Below, piece by piece: positions 17,405-26,387 of a stretch of DNA of 64,000 bases. The notes under the pieces are model-generated. The model made no database searches and was not told where the DNA came from. It was given only the letters and a program-made list of their open reading frames with translations. Both the position numbers and the translations under genes were made by a program. This stretch comes from Stenotrophomonas maltophilia (GTDB lineage: Bacteria > Pseudomonadota > Gammaproteobacteria > Xanthomonadales > Xanthomonadaceae). The number at the start of each line of letters is the position of its first letter. The stretch's first letter is position 1. The stretch is from positions 3,946,001 through 4,010,000 of the forward strand of contig NZ_CP015612.1 of NCBI RefSeq assembly GCF_002138415.1, in the 5' to 3' direction.

Positions 17405-17415
17405 CGGCTCTACAG
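17405..17415. repeat. right remnant of the repeat split by the IS110 element
   Basis: CGGCTCTACAG, completing the palindromic unit whose left part ends at 16204. Confidence 0.75.
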
Positions 17416-17466
17416 GAAGCGGGAGCAGTCGCGCTGGCTCGGCGCTACGGACGAGCGCAACCGGTG

Positions 17467-18579
17467 CTACCCGTAGCCGCCGTGTACTGGATTGTGGCTG
17501 CGTACCGCCATCACCAAGCCGAAGCCGGCCAGCAGTGACACCGCCGACGTACCGCCGTAGCTGATCAGCGGCATCGGCACGCCCACCACCGGCAGCAGGC
17601 CCGAAATCATCCCGCCGTTCACCAGGACATAGACGAAGAACGCCAGGCCGGTAGCGCCGGCCAGCAGGCGCGAATAGGAATCGCGCGACTGGCTGGCAAT
17701 CCACAGGCAGCGCCCGATCACCACCAGATACAGCGCCAGCACGGTGGCCACGCCGATCCAGCCGAATTCCTCGCTCAGCACCGAGAACGCGAAGTCGGTG
17801 GTCTGCTCGGGAATGAAGTTCAGGTGCGACTGCGAGCCCTCGCCCCAGCCCTTGCCATCGAAGCCGCCGGAGCCGATCGCGATCTTCGACTGGATGATGT
17901 TCCAGCCGGCACCCAGCGCATCCATCTCCGGGTCCAGGAACATCATGATGCGGTCCTTCTGGTACGGCCGCAGCAGCCAGAACCAGGCCACCGGTGCGAC
18001 CGCGGTCACGCCGCCTACGCCCAGGCCAACCCACCACCACGGCAGGCCGGCCAGCAGCAGCACGAACACGCCACTGGCGGCGATCAGCACACCGGTACCG
18101 AAGTCGGGCTGCAACATCACCAGACCGGTTGGCACGCCGATGATGACCAGGGCCACGAGCACGGTGTTGAAACGCGGCGGCAGCGGCATCTTGTGCAGGT
18201 ACCAGGCCACCATCATCGGCAGGCTGACCTTCAGCAGTTCGGCCGGCTGCAGGTAGAAGAACTTCAGGTCCAGCCACTGCCGCCCGTATTTGCCGGTGCC
18301 GAGCACGAATACCGCCAGCAACGGAATCATCGAGATCGCGTAGATCATCGGCGTGGCCGAACGGATGCGCAGGATCGGCACCCGCGAGATACCCCACAGC
18401 GCGGCCATGCCCACCGCGAATCGCGCGCCCTGGGCCATCACCAGACCATCGCCACCGGCGCTCTTCAAGGTGGCCAGACCGATCACCATCAACGCGCCCA
18501 GCGCCAGGCACAACACCCAGTCCAGCGTGCTGAAGAAGCGGCGCAGCATGTCGCCGGCCCAGCGCAGGAATACTTTCAT
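17467..18579 (-). CDS. rodA: rod-shape-determining peptidoglycan glycosyltransferase RodA
   Basis: SEDS polymerase of the elongasome; polymerises lipid II into glycan strands for lateral wall growth with PBP2 as its transpeptidase partner. 370 residues, ten membrane segments. The functional-Asp loop QTTDFAFSVLSEEFGW and the signature NGGMISGLLPVVGVPMPLIS are present. Start 18579 overlaps the mrdA stop by 4 bp. This copy retains the operon position and is the likely principal RodA; the paralogue is 1.4 kb downstream beyond the IS110 element. Confidence 0.96.
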   Translation of the reverse strand: MKVFLRWAGDMLRRFFSTLDWVLCLALGALMVIGLATLKSAGGDGLVMAQGARFAVGMAALWGISRVPILRIRSATPMIYAISMIPLLAVFVLGTGKYGRQWLDLKFFYLQPAELLKVSLPMMVAWYLHKMPLPPRFNTVLVALVIIGVPTGLVMLQPDFGTGVLIAASGVFVLLLAGLPWWWVGLGVGGVTAVAPVAWFWLLRPYQKDRIMMFLDPEMDALGAGWNIIQSKIAIGSGGFDGKGWGEGSQSHLNFIPEQTTDFAFSVLSEEFGWIGVATVLALYLVVIGRCLWIASQSRDSYSRLLAGATGLAFFVYVLVNGGMISGLLPVVGVPMPLISYGGTSAVSLLAGFGLVMAVRSHNPVHGGYG

Positions 18580-20651
18580 CGCGCGGGCTCCGCGGCGGTC
18601 GGGCGTGGTGTGACCGGCAGTGCGGCGGCAGCCGGCGTACCCGGCTGTGGTGCAGGTACCGGTTCCGGCGCGGGCACGCCGACCAGCACCGGATGTTCAC
18701 CCAGCTGCGCCGCGGCGAGGTCGCCCGCCTGACGCGCCCCCACGTCTTCGTTGTCGAACGCGGTGGCGCCGATGGCGGTGGTACCGCGCTCGCTGTCCAG
18801 CGGCTGCATGCCTTCAGGCATCTTGCCCAGCAGATAGGCGTCGAACACCTTGCGTGCGATCGGCGCGGCGGCCGCACCGCCGTAACCACCACCTTCCACC
18901 GCGATCGCCAGCGCGATCACCGGCTGGTCGACCGGCGCGAAGCCGACGAACAGCGCGCGGTGGCGCAGGTGCATCGGCAGACTCTTCGGGTTCACTGCAG
19001 CGGTGCCCTTGCGGCTGACGACCTGCGCGGTACCGGTCTTGCCAGCCATCGTGTACGGCGCGCCGGCCGCCATTCGCGCAGCGCTGCCGCCTGGCAGCAT
19101 GGTGGCCATCATGCCTTCGCGCACCGCCTGCAGATTGTTCGGGTTCGGGCTGACCGGCTTGCTCTCGCCCGGGTCGGTCGCCATCCAGTCATGGTCGAAC
19201 CCCGCACGCTGCTGGATCACCAGATGGGGCGTGCGCAGCTGCCCGTTGGCCAGCCCACTGACGCCCCGCGCCAGCTGCAGCGGAGTGACCTTCCAGTCGC
19301 CCTGGCCGATGCTGATGTTGACCGTGTCGCCGGGGTACCACGCTTCCTTGCGACTCTTCCGCTTGTAGGCCGGCGAAGGCAGGATGCCGCCGATCTCGCC
19401 GGTCAGGTCGATCCCGGTCGGCTGGCCGAAGCCGTAGTACTCCATGTAATGGTCGAAGCGCTCGATGCCCAGGTCCAGCGCCAGCTTGTAGTAGTAGGTG
19501 TTGACCGACTGCGCGATGGATTTGCGCAGGTCGGTCCAGCCATGGCCGCCGCGGTGCGAGTCACCCCAGCCACGCGAGGTGCCGGGCAGGTAGAACATGC
19601 CGGTGGACAACACCTTGTCTTCCGGGCGGCGTACACCCGAATCCAGGCCGGCCAGGCCGATCAGTGGCTTCAGCGTGGAACCGGGCGCGACGCCACCGAG
19701 CACCAGGCGGTTGAACTGCGGCCGCGACGGGTTGTCGTTCAGCGCCTTGAAGTCGGCATGGGAAATACCGTTGACGAACAGGTTGGGGTCGTAGGACGGC
19801 AGGCTGACCATCGCCAGCACTTCGCCGGTACGCGGGTCCATCGCCACCGCCGAGCCTTCCTGGTCGCCGAAGGCGGCCACCATGGCGCGCTGCAGGTCGG
19901 CGTCGATCGACAACCGCAGATCGGCGCCGGACTGCGCGGCAACGCGGCCGATGGTACGGATCGCACGGCCCTGCACGTTGGTCTCGACCTGCTCGTAGCC
20001 GACCTTGCCGCGCAGCTGCTGCTCGTAATAGCGCTCCAGGCCGGACTTGCCGATATGGGTCAGCGCGGCATTGCCTTCGCCGAGAATCTCCAGGTCCTTG
20101 TCATCGACGCGGCCGACGTAGCCGATGATGTGCGCGAACAGGTCGCCGTAGGGATAGCGCCGGGTCAGGTAAGGCTCCAGCTCGACGCCGGGGAAGCGCC
20201 AGCGATCAACCGCGAAGCGCGCCATCTCCTCGTCGCTCATGCGCAGCTTCAGCGTGACCGGCAGGAACTTGCGGCGCGCCTTGCGCGACTTGTTGAACGC
20301 CTCCAGCTCTTCCGGGCTGATGCTGATGATCTTGGCCAGCCCTTCCAGGGTGGCGTCCATGTCCTTGACCTTGTCCGGGGTCACGTCCAGGCGGAAGGCC
20401 GGCACGTTCTCGGCCAGCAGGCGGCCGTTGCGGTCGTAGATCATGCCGCGCCCGGGCACCACCGGCCGCGGCTTGATGCGGTTGGCTTCCGAGCGCGTGG
20501 CGTAGACGTCGTGGTCCAGCACCTGCAGCTTGAAGTACCAGCCGCCCAGCCCCAGCAGGCAGACCAGCACGCCCATGAAACCCAGCGCCGCGCGGCGGCG
20601 GAACTGTTCGGCTTCGGCGTGCGGATTCTTGACCTGGCGACGCGGGATCAT
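18576..20651 (-). CDS. mrdA: penicillin-binding protein 2 (elongasome transpeptidase)
   Basis: Class B PBP, inner-membrane transpeptidase for cell elongation. 691 residues, against 633 in E. coli; one N-terminal membrane helix (about 25-42), pedestal domain with RGMIYDRNGRLLAEN, transpeptidase domain with PGSTLKP (Ser325, Lys328) and KTGTAQV. The extra length is mostly a C-terminal Pro/Ala/Glu-rich tail (last 65 residues, PVPAPQPGTPAAAALPV), low complexity and probably disordered in the periplasm. It is preceded by mreD (3 bp gap) and overlaps rodA. Confidence 0.96.
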   Translation of the reverse strand: MIPRRQVKNPHAEAEQFRRRAALGFMGVLVCLLGLGGWYFKLQVLDHDVYATRSEANRIKPRPVVPGRGMIYDRNGRLLAENVPAFRLDVTPDKVKDMDATLEGLAKIISISPEELEAFNKSRKARRKFLPVTLKLRMSDEEMARFAVDRWRFPGVELEPYLTRRYPYGDLFAHIIGYVGRVDDKDLEILGEGNAALTHIGKSGLERYYEQQLRGKVGYEQVETNVQGRAIRTIGRVAAQSGADLRLSIDADLQRAMVAAFGDQEGSAVAMDPRTGEVLAMVSLPSYDPNLFVNGISHADFKALNDNPSRPQFNRLVLGGVAPGSTLKPLIGLAGLDSGVRRPEDKVLSTGMFYLPGTSRGWGDSHRGGHGWTDLRKSIAQSVNTYYYKLALDLGIERFDHYMEYYGFGQPTGIDLTGEIGGILPSPAYKRKSRKEAWYPGDTVNISIGQGDWKVTPLQLARGVSGLANGQLRTPHLVIQQRAGFDHDWMATDPGESKPVSPNPNNLQAVREGMMATMLPGGSAARMAAGAPYTMAGKTGTAQVVSRKGTAAVNPKSLPMHLRHRALFVGFAPVDQPVIALAIAVEGGGYGGAAAAPIARKVFDAYLLGKMPEGMQPLDSERGTTAIGATAFDNEDVGARQAGDLAAAQLGEHPVLVGVPAPEPVPAPQPGTPAAAALPVTPRPTAAEPAR

Positions 20652-20654
20652 GAC

Positions 20655-21140
20655 TCAGCGCCCGCGCTTGCCGAAGCGCACCGCATCCAGCAGCACGAAC
20701 ACCAGCGGCCACAGGCCCATGCCCAGCAGCGGTGCCCACCAGTACGACCACGGCAGGGTGGGTTCACCCACCAGGATGTGCACCAGCGCGCTGACGATGC
20801 GGTCGTTGAACAGCAGGCCGCCGATGGCCAGCATCTGCTGCGACATCGGGAAGAAACGGATGCGGGCACGGAAGCGCTGCAGGATGAAGGCCAGCATCAC
20901 CAGCCGCAGCGCCTGTTCGCCCAGCACGCCGCCGTACAGCAGGTCGGCGACCACGCCGCTGGCGAAGGCGATGCCCAGGCCGACGCGCTCGGGGGCCTCG
21001 ATGACCCAGTACGCCAGCACCAGCGCCAGCCAGTACGGGCGCAGCGGCTGCAGCAGCGCCGGCAACGGCAGCAGGCCCAGCAGCAGCGCCACCACCAGGC
21101 TGGCCGGCAACACCCACGGGTTGTCGCGCAGGCGGCTCAT
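20655..21140 (-). CDS. mreD: rod-shape-determining protein MreD
   Basis: 161-residue inner-membrane protein with about five hydrophobic segments, including LPASLVVALLLGLLPLPALL and the Arg-containing loop FRARIRFFPMSQQM seen in the family. Part of the MreBCD-PBP2-RodA elongation complex. The start overlaps the mreC stop by 4 bp and the stop lies 3 bp from mrdA. MreD sequences are poorly conserved; size, topology and position decide the call. Confidence 0.9.
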   Translation of the reverse strand: MSRLRDNPWVLPASLVVALLLGLLPLPALLQPLRPYWLALVLAYWVIEAPERVGLGIAFASGVVADLLYGGVLGEQALRLVMLAFILQRFRARIRFFPMSQQMLAIGGLLFNDRIVSALVHILVGEPTLPWSYWWAPLLGMGLWPLVFVLLDAVRFGKRGR

Positions 21141-22342
21141 CGCTGGGCCTCCGGCTGCGGCTGGGTGGGTTGCGGTTGCCGGCCAGCGGCCGGCACTACC
21201 CGGGCCGACCCAGCATCGGGTGGAGAGCCCCCTTGTTGTTCAAGGGGGCGCGCCGAAGGCGGGGGGGCAAGGGAGGATGCGGGGGCAGCATTCCTCGTCA
21301 CAGACGAGGATTGCTGCCGGCCAGCGGCCGGCACTACCGGAGCAGCAGGATCAAGGGAGGATGCGGGGACAACCGTCGGCGTCGCAGACGGAGCCGGTGA
21401 CCGGCCCACGGCCGGTGCAGGCATTGCCGGCGCGGCAGCGGCGCTGGCCGGGCCGCCCGGCGCGGTGGCTTCCAGTTGCAGGCGCAGTTCCGGCGGAATC
21501 CGGATCGCCGCGCCCGGGCGCAGCAGCAGCACGTCGCGGCCGCGGTCGAGCTGGGCCGCGGGCTTCAGTTCGCCGACCAGGAAGGCATGGGTGTCGTCCG
21601 GGCGCAAGCCGGTGATGGTGCCGACCGGGAAGCCGGCCGGGAAGCGCCCGCCGAGGCCGGAGGTGACGATCTCATCGCCCACTTCCACGCCGGCGCTGAG
21701 CGGGATGTCGCGCAGCTCCAGCTTGTCGCCGCGGCCGTAGACGATCAGGCGCACGCCGTTGCGGGCCACGGTGACCGGCACTGCGTGGTCGGGGTCGGTC
21801 AGCAGCAGCACGGTGGAAGTGCCGCCGGTGACGCTGATCACCTGCCCCATCAAGCCGCCGGCGTCGATCACCGCCTGGCCGACATGCACACCCTCGCGGC
21901 TGCCGGCATCAAGCACCAGCCGCTGCTTCACCGGGTCCAGGTCGATGTCCAGGATCGGCGCCAGCTGCACGTCCAGGCCACTGCGCTCGGCCACATTCAG
22001 CAGTTCGCGCAGCTGGGCGTTGTCCAGCGCAGCGGTCTGCAGGCGGGTCAGGCGCGCGTTGGCCAGCAGCAACTGGTTGCGCAGCTCACGGTTCTCGTTG
22101 ACCAGCTGGCCGTGGCTGGCCGCCGAGTCCTTGACCTGGTTGCCGAGCTTGCCCGGCAGCCCTGCCAGTGCCCATACCGGCTGCACCAGGCTGTTGGCCT
22201 GCCCGCGCAGCTGCGCGAGCCAGCCGGCCTGGTCGTCAAGCACGATCAGAGTGATGGCCAGTGCGAGATAAGCCAGCAGACGCAGCGGGCTGGCGGCATC
22301 ACCGGATCGGGAAGCAACGGGAGGTCCGGCGTAGGGCGGCAC
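21137..22342 (-). CDS. mreC: rod-shape-determining protein MreC with repeat-derived C-terminal tail
   Basis: Bitopic periplasmic scaffold linking MreB filaments to PBP2/RodA. 401 residues from a GTG start. One N-terminal membrane helix (about 21-38), coiled coil (about 65-110, ENRELRNQLLLANARLTRLQ), then the double beta-barrel core (to about residue 270) with PVTVARNGVRLIVYGRG and GRFPAGFPVGTI. From about residue 300 the protein becomes a Pro/Ala/Ser tail that includes VVPAAGRQ twice: each copy is the translation of a SMAG stem-loop (21177-21199 and 21314-21337), and the stretch between, PSARPLEQQGGSPPDA, translates another repeat also found outside genes at 24763-24814. The core is normal, so function is expected to be retained. 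Confidence 0.93.
   Translation of the reverse strand: MPPYAGPPVASRSGDAASPLRLLAYLALAITLIVLDDQAGWLAQLRGQANSLVQPVWALAGLPGKLGNQVKDSAASHGQLVNENRELRNQLLLANARLTRLQTAALDNAQLRELLNVAERSGLDVQLAPILDIDLDPVKQRLVLDAGSREGVHVGQAVIDAGGLMGQVISVTGGTSTVLLLTDPDHAVPVTVARNGVRLIVYGRGDKLELRDIPLSAGVEVGDEIVTSGLGGRFPAGFPVGTITGLRPDDTHAFLVGELKPAAQLDRGRDVLLLRPGAAIRIPPELRLQLEATAPGGPASAAAAPAMPAPAVGRSPAPSATPTVVPASSLDPAAPVVPAAGRQQSSSVTRNAAPASSLAPPPSARPLEQQGGSPPDAGSARVVPAAGRQPQPTQPQPEAQR
21177..21337. repeat. two SMAG repeats and one long extragenic-type repeat embedded in mreC
   Basis: TGCCGGCCAGCGGCCGGCAC at 21177-21199 and again at 21314-21337. Between them (about 21213-21259) is a copy, in reverse orientation, of the intergenic repeat GCGCCCCCTTGAACAACAAG... 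of 24763-24814. All remain in frame with mreC. Confidence 0.85.
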
Positions 22343-22463
22343 GGCAACGATTCAACTGGCAGAAGGCGGAAGGGAAACACGCGGGCGCCCCGCCGGTGCC
22401 GGCCCACCCTCGTGGTGGGCCGCACCCCGGAGGGGCGCTGCGGGCGCAGGCAGCCGGGACGGC

Positions 22464-23621
<1,158 letters not shown>

Positions 23622-23793
23622 CTAGCTGAACCCGCGTCTTCACAGGCTTTCGGCCTGATCGGGTCTCACCCGGTTCTGGCCCTGAGCGGCACCAGCGGGT
23701 AACCTTTGCGCCGTCGGGCGCCCAAGGGCGCCGTTTGCTTGCCCGCTGAACCGGGCCGGCCCACCCCAAAATTCACCGCATAGGCTTACATCG

Positions 23794-24732
23794 ATGTCCG
23801 CTCTGATCTGTGGTTCTCTTGCCTTCGACACCATCATGGTGTTCCCGGACCAGTTCAAGAATCACATCCTGCCGGACAAGGTGCACATCCTGAACGTGTC
23901 CTTCCTGGTGCCGCGCATGCGCCGCGAGTTCGGCGGCTGCGCCGGCAACATCGCCTACAACCTGCACCTGCTGGGCGGCCAGCCGATCCCGATGGGCACC
24001 GTGGGTTCGGACTTCGGTCCGTACCGCGAATACTTCGACGGCCTGGGCATCGACCTGTCGCGCGTGCGCGTGATTGATGAGCTGTTCACCCCGCAGGCGT
24101 TCATCACCACCGACCACGACAACAACCAGATCACCGCCTTCCACCCGGGCGCGATGATGCGCTCCTACGAGAACCACGTGCGTGGCGTACCGGGCGTGAC
24201 CCTGGGCCTGGTCGGCCCGGACGGCCGCGAAGGCATGATCCAGAACGCGCAGGAATTCCACGAAGACGGCATTCCGTTCATCTTCGACCCGGGCCAGGCC
24301 ATGCCGCTGTTCAACGGCCCGGAACTGCGCGCGTTCATCGAGCAGGCCGACTACGTGGTGGTCAACGACTACGAGTCGAACCTGCTGCAGGAACGCACCG
24401 GTTGGGACGAGAAGGAGATCGTCAGCCGGGTCAAGGCCTACATCACCACCCGTGGCCCGAAGGGCGCGGTCATCCACACCCCGGAAAAGAGCTACGACAT
24501 CCCGCCGGCGCACGAGCGCCGCGTGGTCGACCCGACCGGCTGTGGCGACGCGTTCCGTGCGGGCCTGATCTACGGCATCCAGAAGGGCTACGACTGGCTG
24601 ACCATCGGCCGCATGGGCAATCTGATGGGCGCGCTGAAGGTCGAGCACCCGGGCACGCAGAACCAGCGTTTCACCTTCGATGAGTTCAACGAGCAGTTCA
24701 AGCAGCAATTTGGCTACGCGCTTAGCGCGTAA
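23794..24732 (+). CDS. PfkB-family carbohydrate/adenosine kinase
   Basis: 312-residue ribokinase-fold kinase. N-terminal GG motif region FGGCAGNIAYNLHLLGG and C-terminal DPTGCGDAFRAGL with the catalytic Asp and anion hole. The lid and length match bacterial adenosine-kinase-like PfkB proteins common in xanthomonads; substrate (adenosine or another nucleoside/sugar) cannot be fixed from sequence. Stand-alone gene, divergent from mreB; the downstream region is repeat-filled. Confidence 0.85.
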   Translation: MSALICGSLAFDTIMVFPDQFKNHILPDKVHILNVSFLVPRMRREFGGCAGNIAYNLHLLGGQPIPMGTVGSDFGPYREYFDGLGIDLSRVRVIDELFTPQAFITTDHDNNQITAFHPGAMMRSYENHVRGVPGVTLGLVGPDGREGMIQNAQEFHEDGIPFIFDPGQAMPLFNGPELRAFIEQADYVVVNDYESNLLQERTGWDEKEIVSRVKAYITTRGPKGAVIHTPEKSYDIPPAHERRVVDPTGCGDAFRAGLIYGIQKGYDWLTIGRMGNLMGALKVEHPGTQNQRFTFDEFNEQFKQQFGYALSA

Positions 24733-24762
24733 CCAAATTGCCCGCGCATCCCACCTTATCCC

Positions 24763-24913
24763 CGCGCCTTCGGCGCGCCCCCTTGAACAACAAGGGGGCT
24801 CTCCACCCGATGCGCTGCTGGGAATGCTGTTGGTAGGTGTCGACCTTGGTCGACACGCTGTGCCCTGGTAGGTGTCGACCTTGGTCGACACTGCCGGCCA
24901 GCGGCCGGCACTA
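24763..24913. repeat. repeat cluster between the PfkB kinase and HAD genes
   Basis: In order: a long stem-loop repeat at 24763-24814 (same as inside mreC), two GTAGGTGTCGACCTTGGTCGACAC units at about 24833-24856 and 24867-24890, and a SMAG unit TGCCGGCCAGCGGCCGGCAC at 24892-24914 whose GTAG supplies the stop codon of the convergent HAD gene. Confidence 0.85.
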
Positions 24914-25534
24914 CCCCCTGCGCTGCCAGGCCGCCAACAGTGCACGGCAATCGGCGAAATGCCAGTCGGCACTGCCTGGCCACGGGTTCTCCGGCAGGTT
25001 GACCAGCACGGTATGGGCGCCCGCGGCGCGCCCGCACTCCAGGTCATAGGCGTGGTCTCCGACCATCACCGCCTCCGCAGCCCCGATTCCCCAGCGTCGA
25101 AGATGCTGCTGCAGGCCATCCGGCGACGGCTTGGGCACCGCTTCATCGCGGCCGATGATGTCGGCATCGTCGAACAGTTCCCCGACCCCGATCGCGTCCA
25201 GGGTCAGCTTCGCCAGCGCATGATCGTTGCGGGTCAGGATGCCCAGCCGGCAGCCCGCCGCCGACAGCGCGCGCAGCAGCTTCACCGCACCCGGCGCCGG
25301 CAGCGCCTCCTCGGCCAGCGCGCGCTCGTGATCCAACAGCCACTCGCGCTTGGCCTGCGCCGGCGCATCCGGCAGCGCTGCGATATGGTCGAGGATGTCT
25401 TCCTCCGCGGCGATCTGCAGCGCGCGGCGGATCGCGGCGAAGTCATGCACGGCCACCGTCAGTGTGCCGTCCATGTCGAACACCCAGTGCCGGATCGCGG
25501 ACAGCGCGTGCACTGCGCTGCCCGCCGCAACCAT
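24911..25534 (-). CDS. HAD-superfamily phosphatase
   Basis: 207 residues. HAD motif I VFDMDGTLT near the N-terminus (nucleophile Asp and acid Asp), motif II LGILTRND, motif III Lys in EAVPKPSPDGL and motif IV VMVGDHAYDLECG; a helical cap lies between I and II, as in phosphoglycolate phosphatase-like enzymes. The substrate is unknown. The start overlaps the stop of the upstream lipoprotein gene (TGATG), indicating coupling. The stop codon TAG is part of the GTAG head of a SMAG repeat, so the last residues (QRRG) may be a product of the repeat insertion. Confidence 0.85.
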   Translation of the reverse strand: MVAAGSAVHALSAIRHWVFDMDGTLTVAVHDFAAIRRALQIAAEEDILDHIAALPDAPAQAKREWLLDHERALAEEALPAPGAVKLLRALSAAGCRLGILTRNDHALAKLTLDAIGVGELFDDADIIGRDEAVPKPSPDGLQQHLRRWGIGAAEAVMVGDHAYDLECGRAAGAHTVLVNLPENPWPGSADWHFADCRALLAAWQRRG

Positions 25535-26265
25535 CACTTCCACCACTGCGGCATGCGGCTGGCGTCGACACCACCGGTTTCGAACACGGCGGTACGCGTG
25601 CCGCCGGCCTTGACCGGGAACTCGATGCTGATCGACTTGCCCTTGCGCGCCAGCTTCCACAGCGCCTTCTGGTCGGTGATGAACAGGGCGATGGCTTCAT
25701 CGGTCTTCGGCCGCCAGGCGGCCATGGAAATCGGCTTGCCGTTGTCCACGGTCACCTTCACCGTGCACTGCGGGCAGCGGAAATCGCCGGCCTGCAGCAC
25801 CAGGTAGGCATGCCGCTTCCATTCCGGATGATCGCGGAACACCAGCTGCACCGTCTTGGCGCCGCTGCCATCCACGTCCACCCGTTCCTTGCTGTAGATC
25901 TGGGCCGAAACCTGGTTGCCCTTGCTGCCCACCGGAATCTGGTTGTACTGCCACAGCGCCTGCATGCGGCGCAGGTCACGCGCGGCGTCGCCCTTGGCCT
26001 TGACCTCGTCGAAGCCGGCGGCGATGCGCTCGGCAGCGGCGGTGTCCTTGTACTGGTCCAGCAGCGACGCACCATGCAGGCGCGCGCGTTCCCAGTCCTG
26101 CGCGGCCACGGCCATGTCGTACTGCTTGGCGACGTCTTCGGCCTTGGCCTCCTTCTGCGCCTGCACGGCAGCCGCGGCGGCTTCCTGCGCCTTGCGCTCT
26201 TCCTCGGGGTTGCTGCAGGCAGCCAGGGCCAGCGTACAGGCGGTGAGCAGGATCAGTCGTTTCAT
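25534..26265 (-). CDS. lipoprotein of unknown function
   Basis: 243 residues. Signal peptide with lipobox LALAAC (Cys17), then a highly charged Ala/Glu/Lys coiled-coil segment (residues about 20-55), and a globular domain with a CPQC pair (FRCPQCTVKV) that might bind metal or form a disulfide. I do not recognise the family. It is translationally coupled to the HAD phosphatase downstream and follows the M1 aminopeptidase gene after a terminator. Confidence 0.7.
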   Translation of the reverse strand: MKRLILLTACTLALAACSNPEEERKAQEAAAAAVQAQKEAKAEDVAKQYDMAVAAQDWERARLHGASLLDQYKDTAAAERIAAGFDEVKAKGDAARDLRRMQALWQYNQIPVGSKGNQVSAQIYSKERVDVDGSGAKTVQLVFRDHPEWKRHAYLVLQAGDFRCPQCTVKVTVDNGKPISMAAWRPKTDEAIALFITDQKALWKLARKGKSISIEFPVKAGGTRTAVFETGGVDASRMPQWWK

Positions 26266-26294
26266 GGCGGAGGTCCTTCGTGTTTTCGCATATC

Positions 26295-26354
26295 TGTAGA
26301 GTCGAGCTTGCTCGACTGCTGTTGAAGAGCCAGTCGAGCAAGCTCGACTCTACA
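26295..26354. repeat. TGTAGAGTCGAGC palindromic repeat
   Basis: Two inverted arms, TGTAGAGTCGAGCTTGCTCG and its complement, separated by a short loop; a variant of the repeat hit by the IS110 element. Confidence 0.8.
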
Positions 26355-26387
26355 AAAAAAGCGCCGGGGGATGCCCGGCGCGTTTTC
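26354..26387 (-). terminator. rho-independent terminator of the M1 aminopeptidase gene
   Basis: On the minus strand, the GCGCCGGGCATCCCCCGGCGC hairpin (26361-26381) is followed by seven T residues. Confidence 0.85.
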
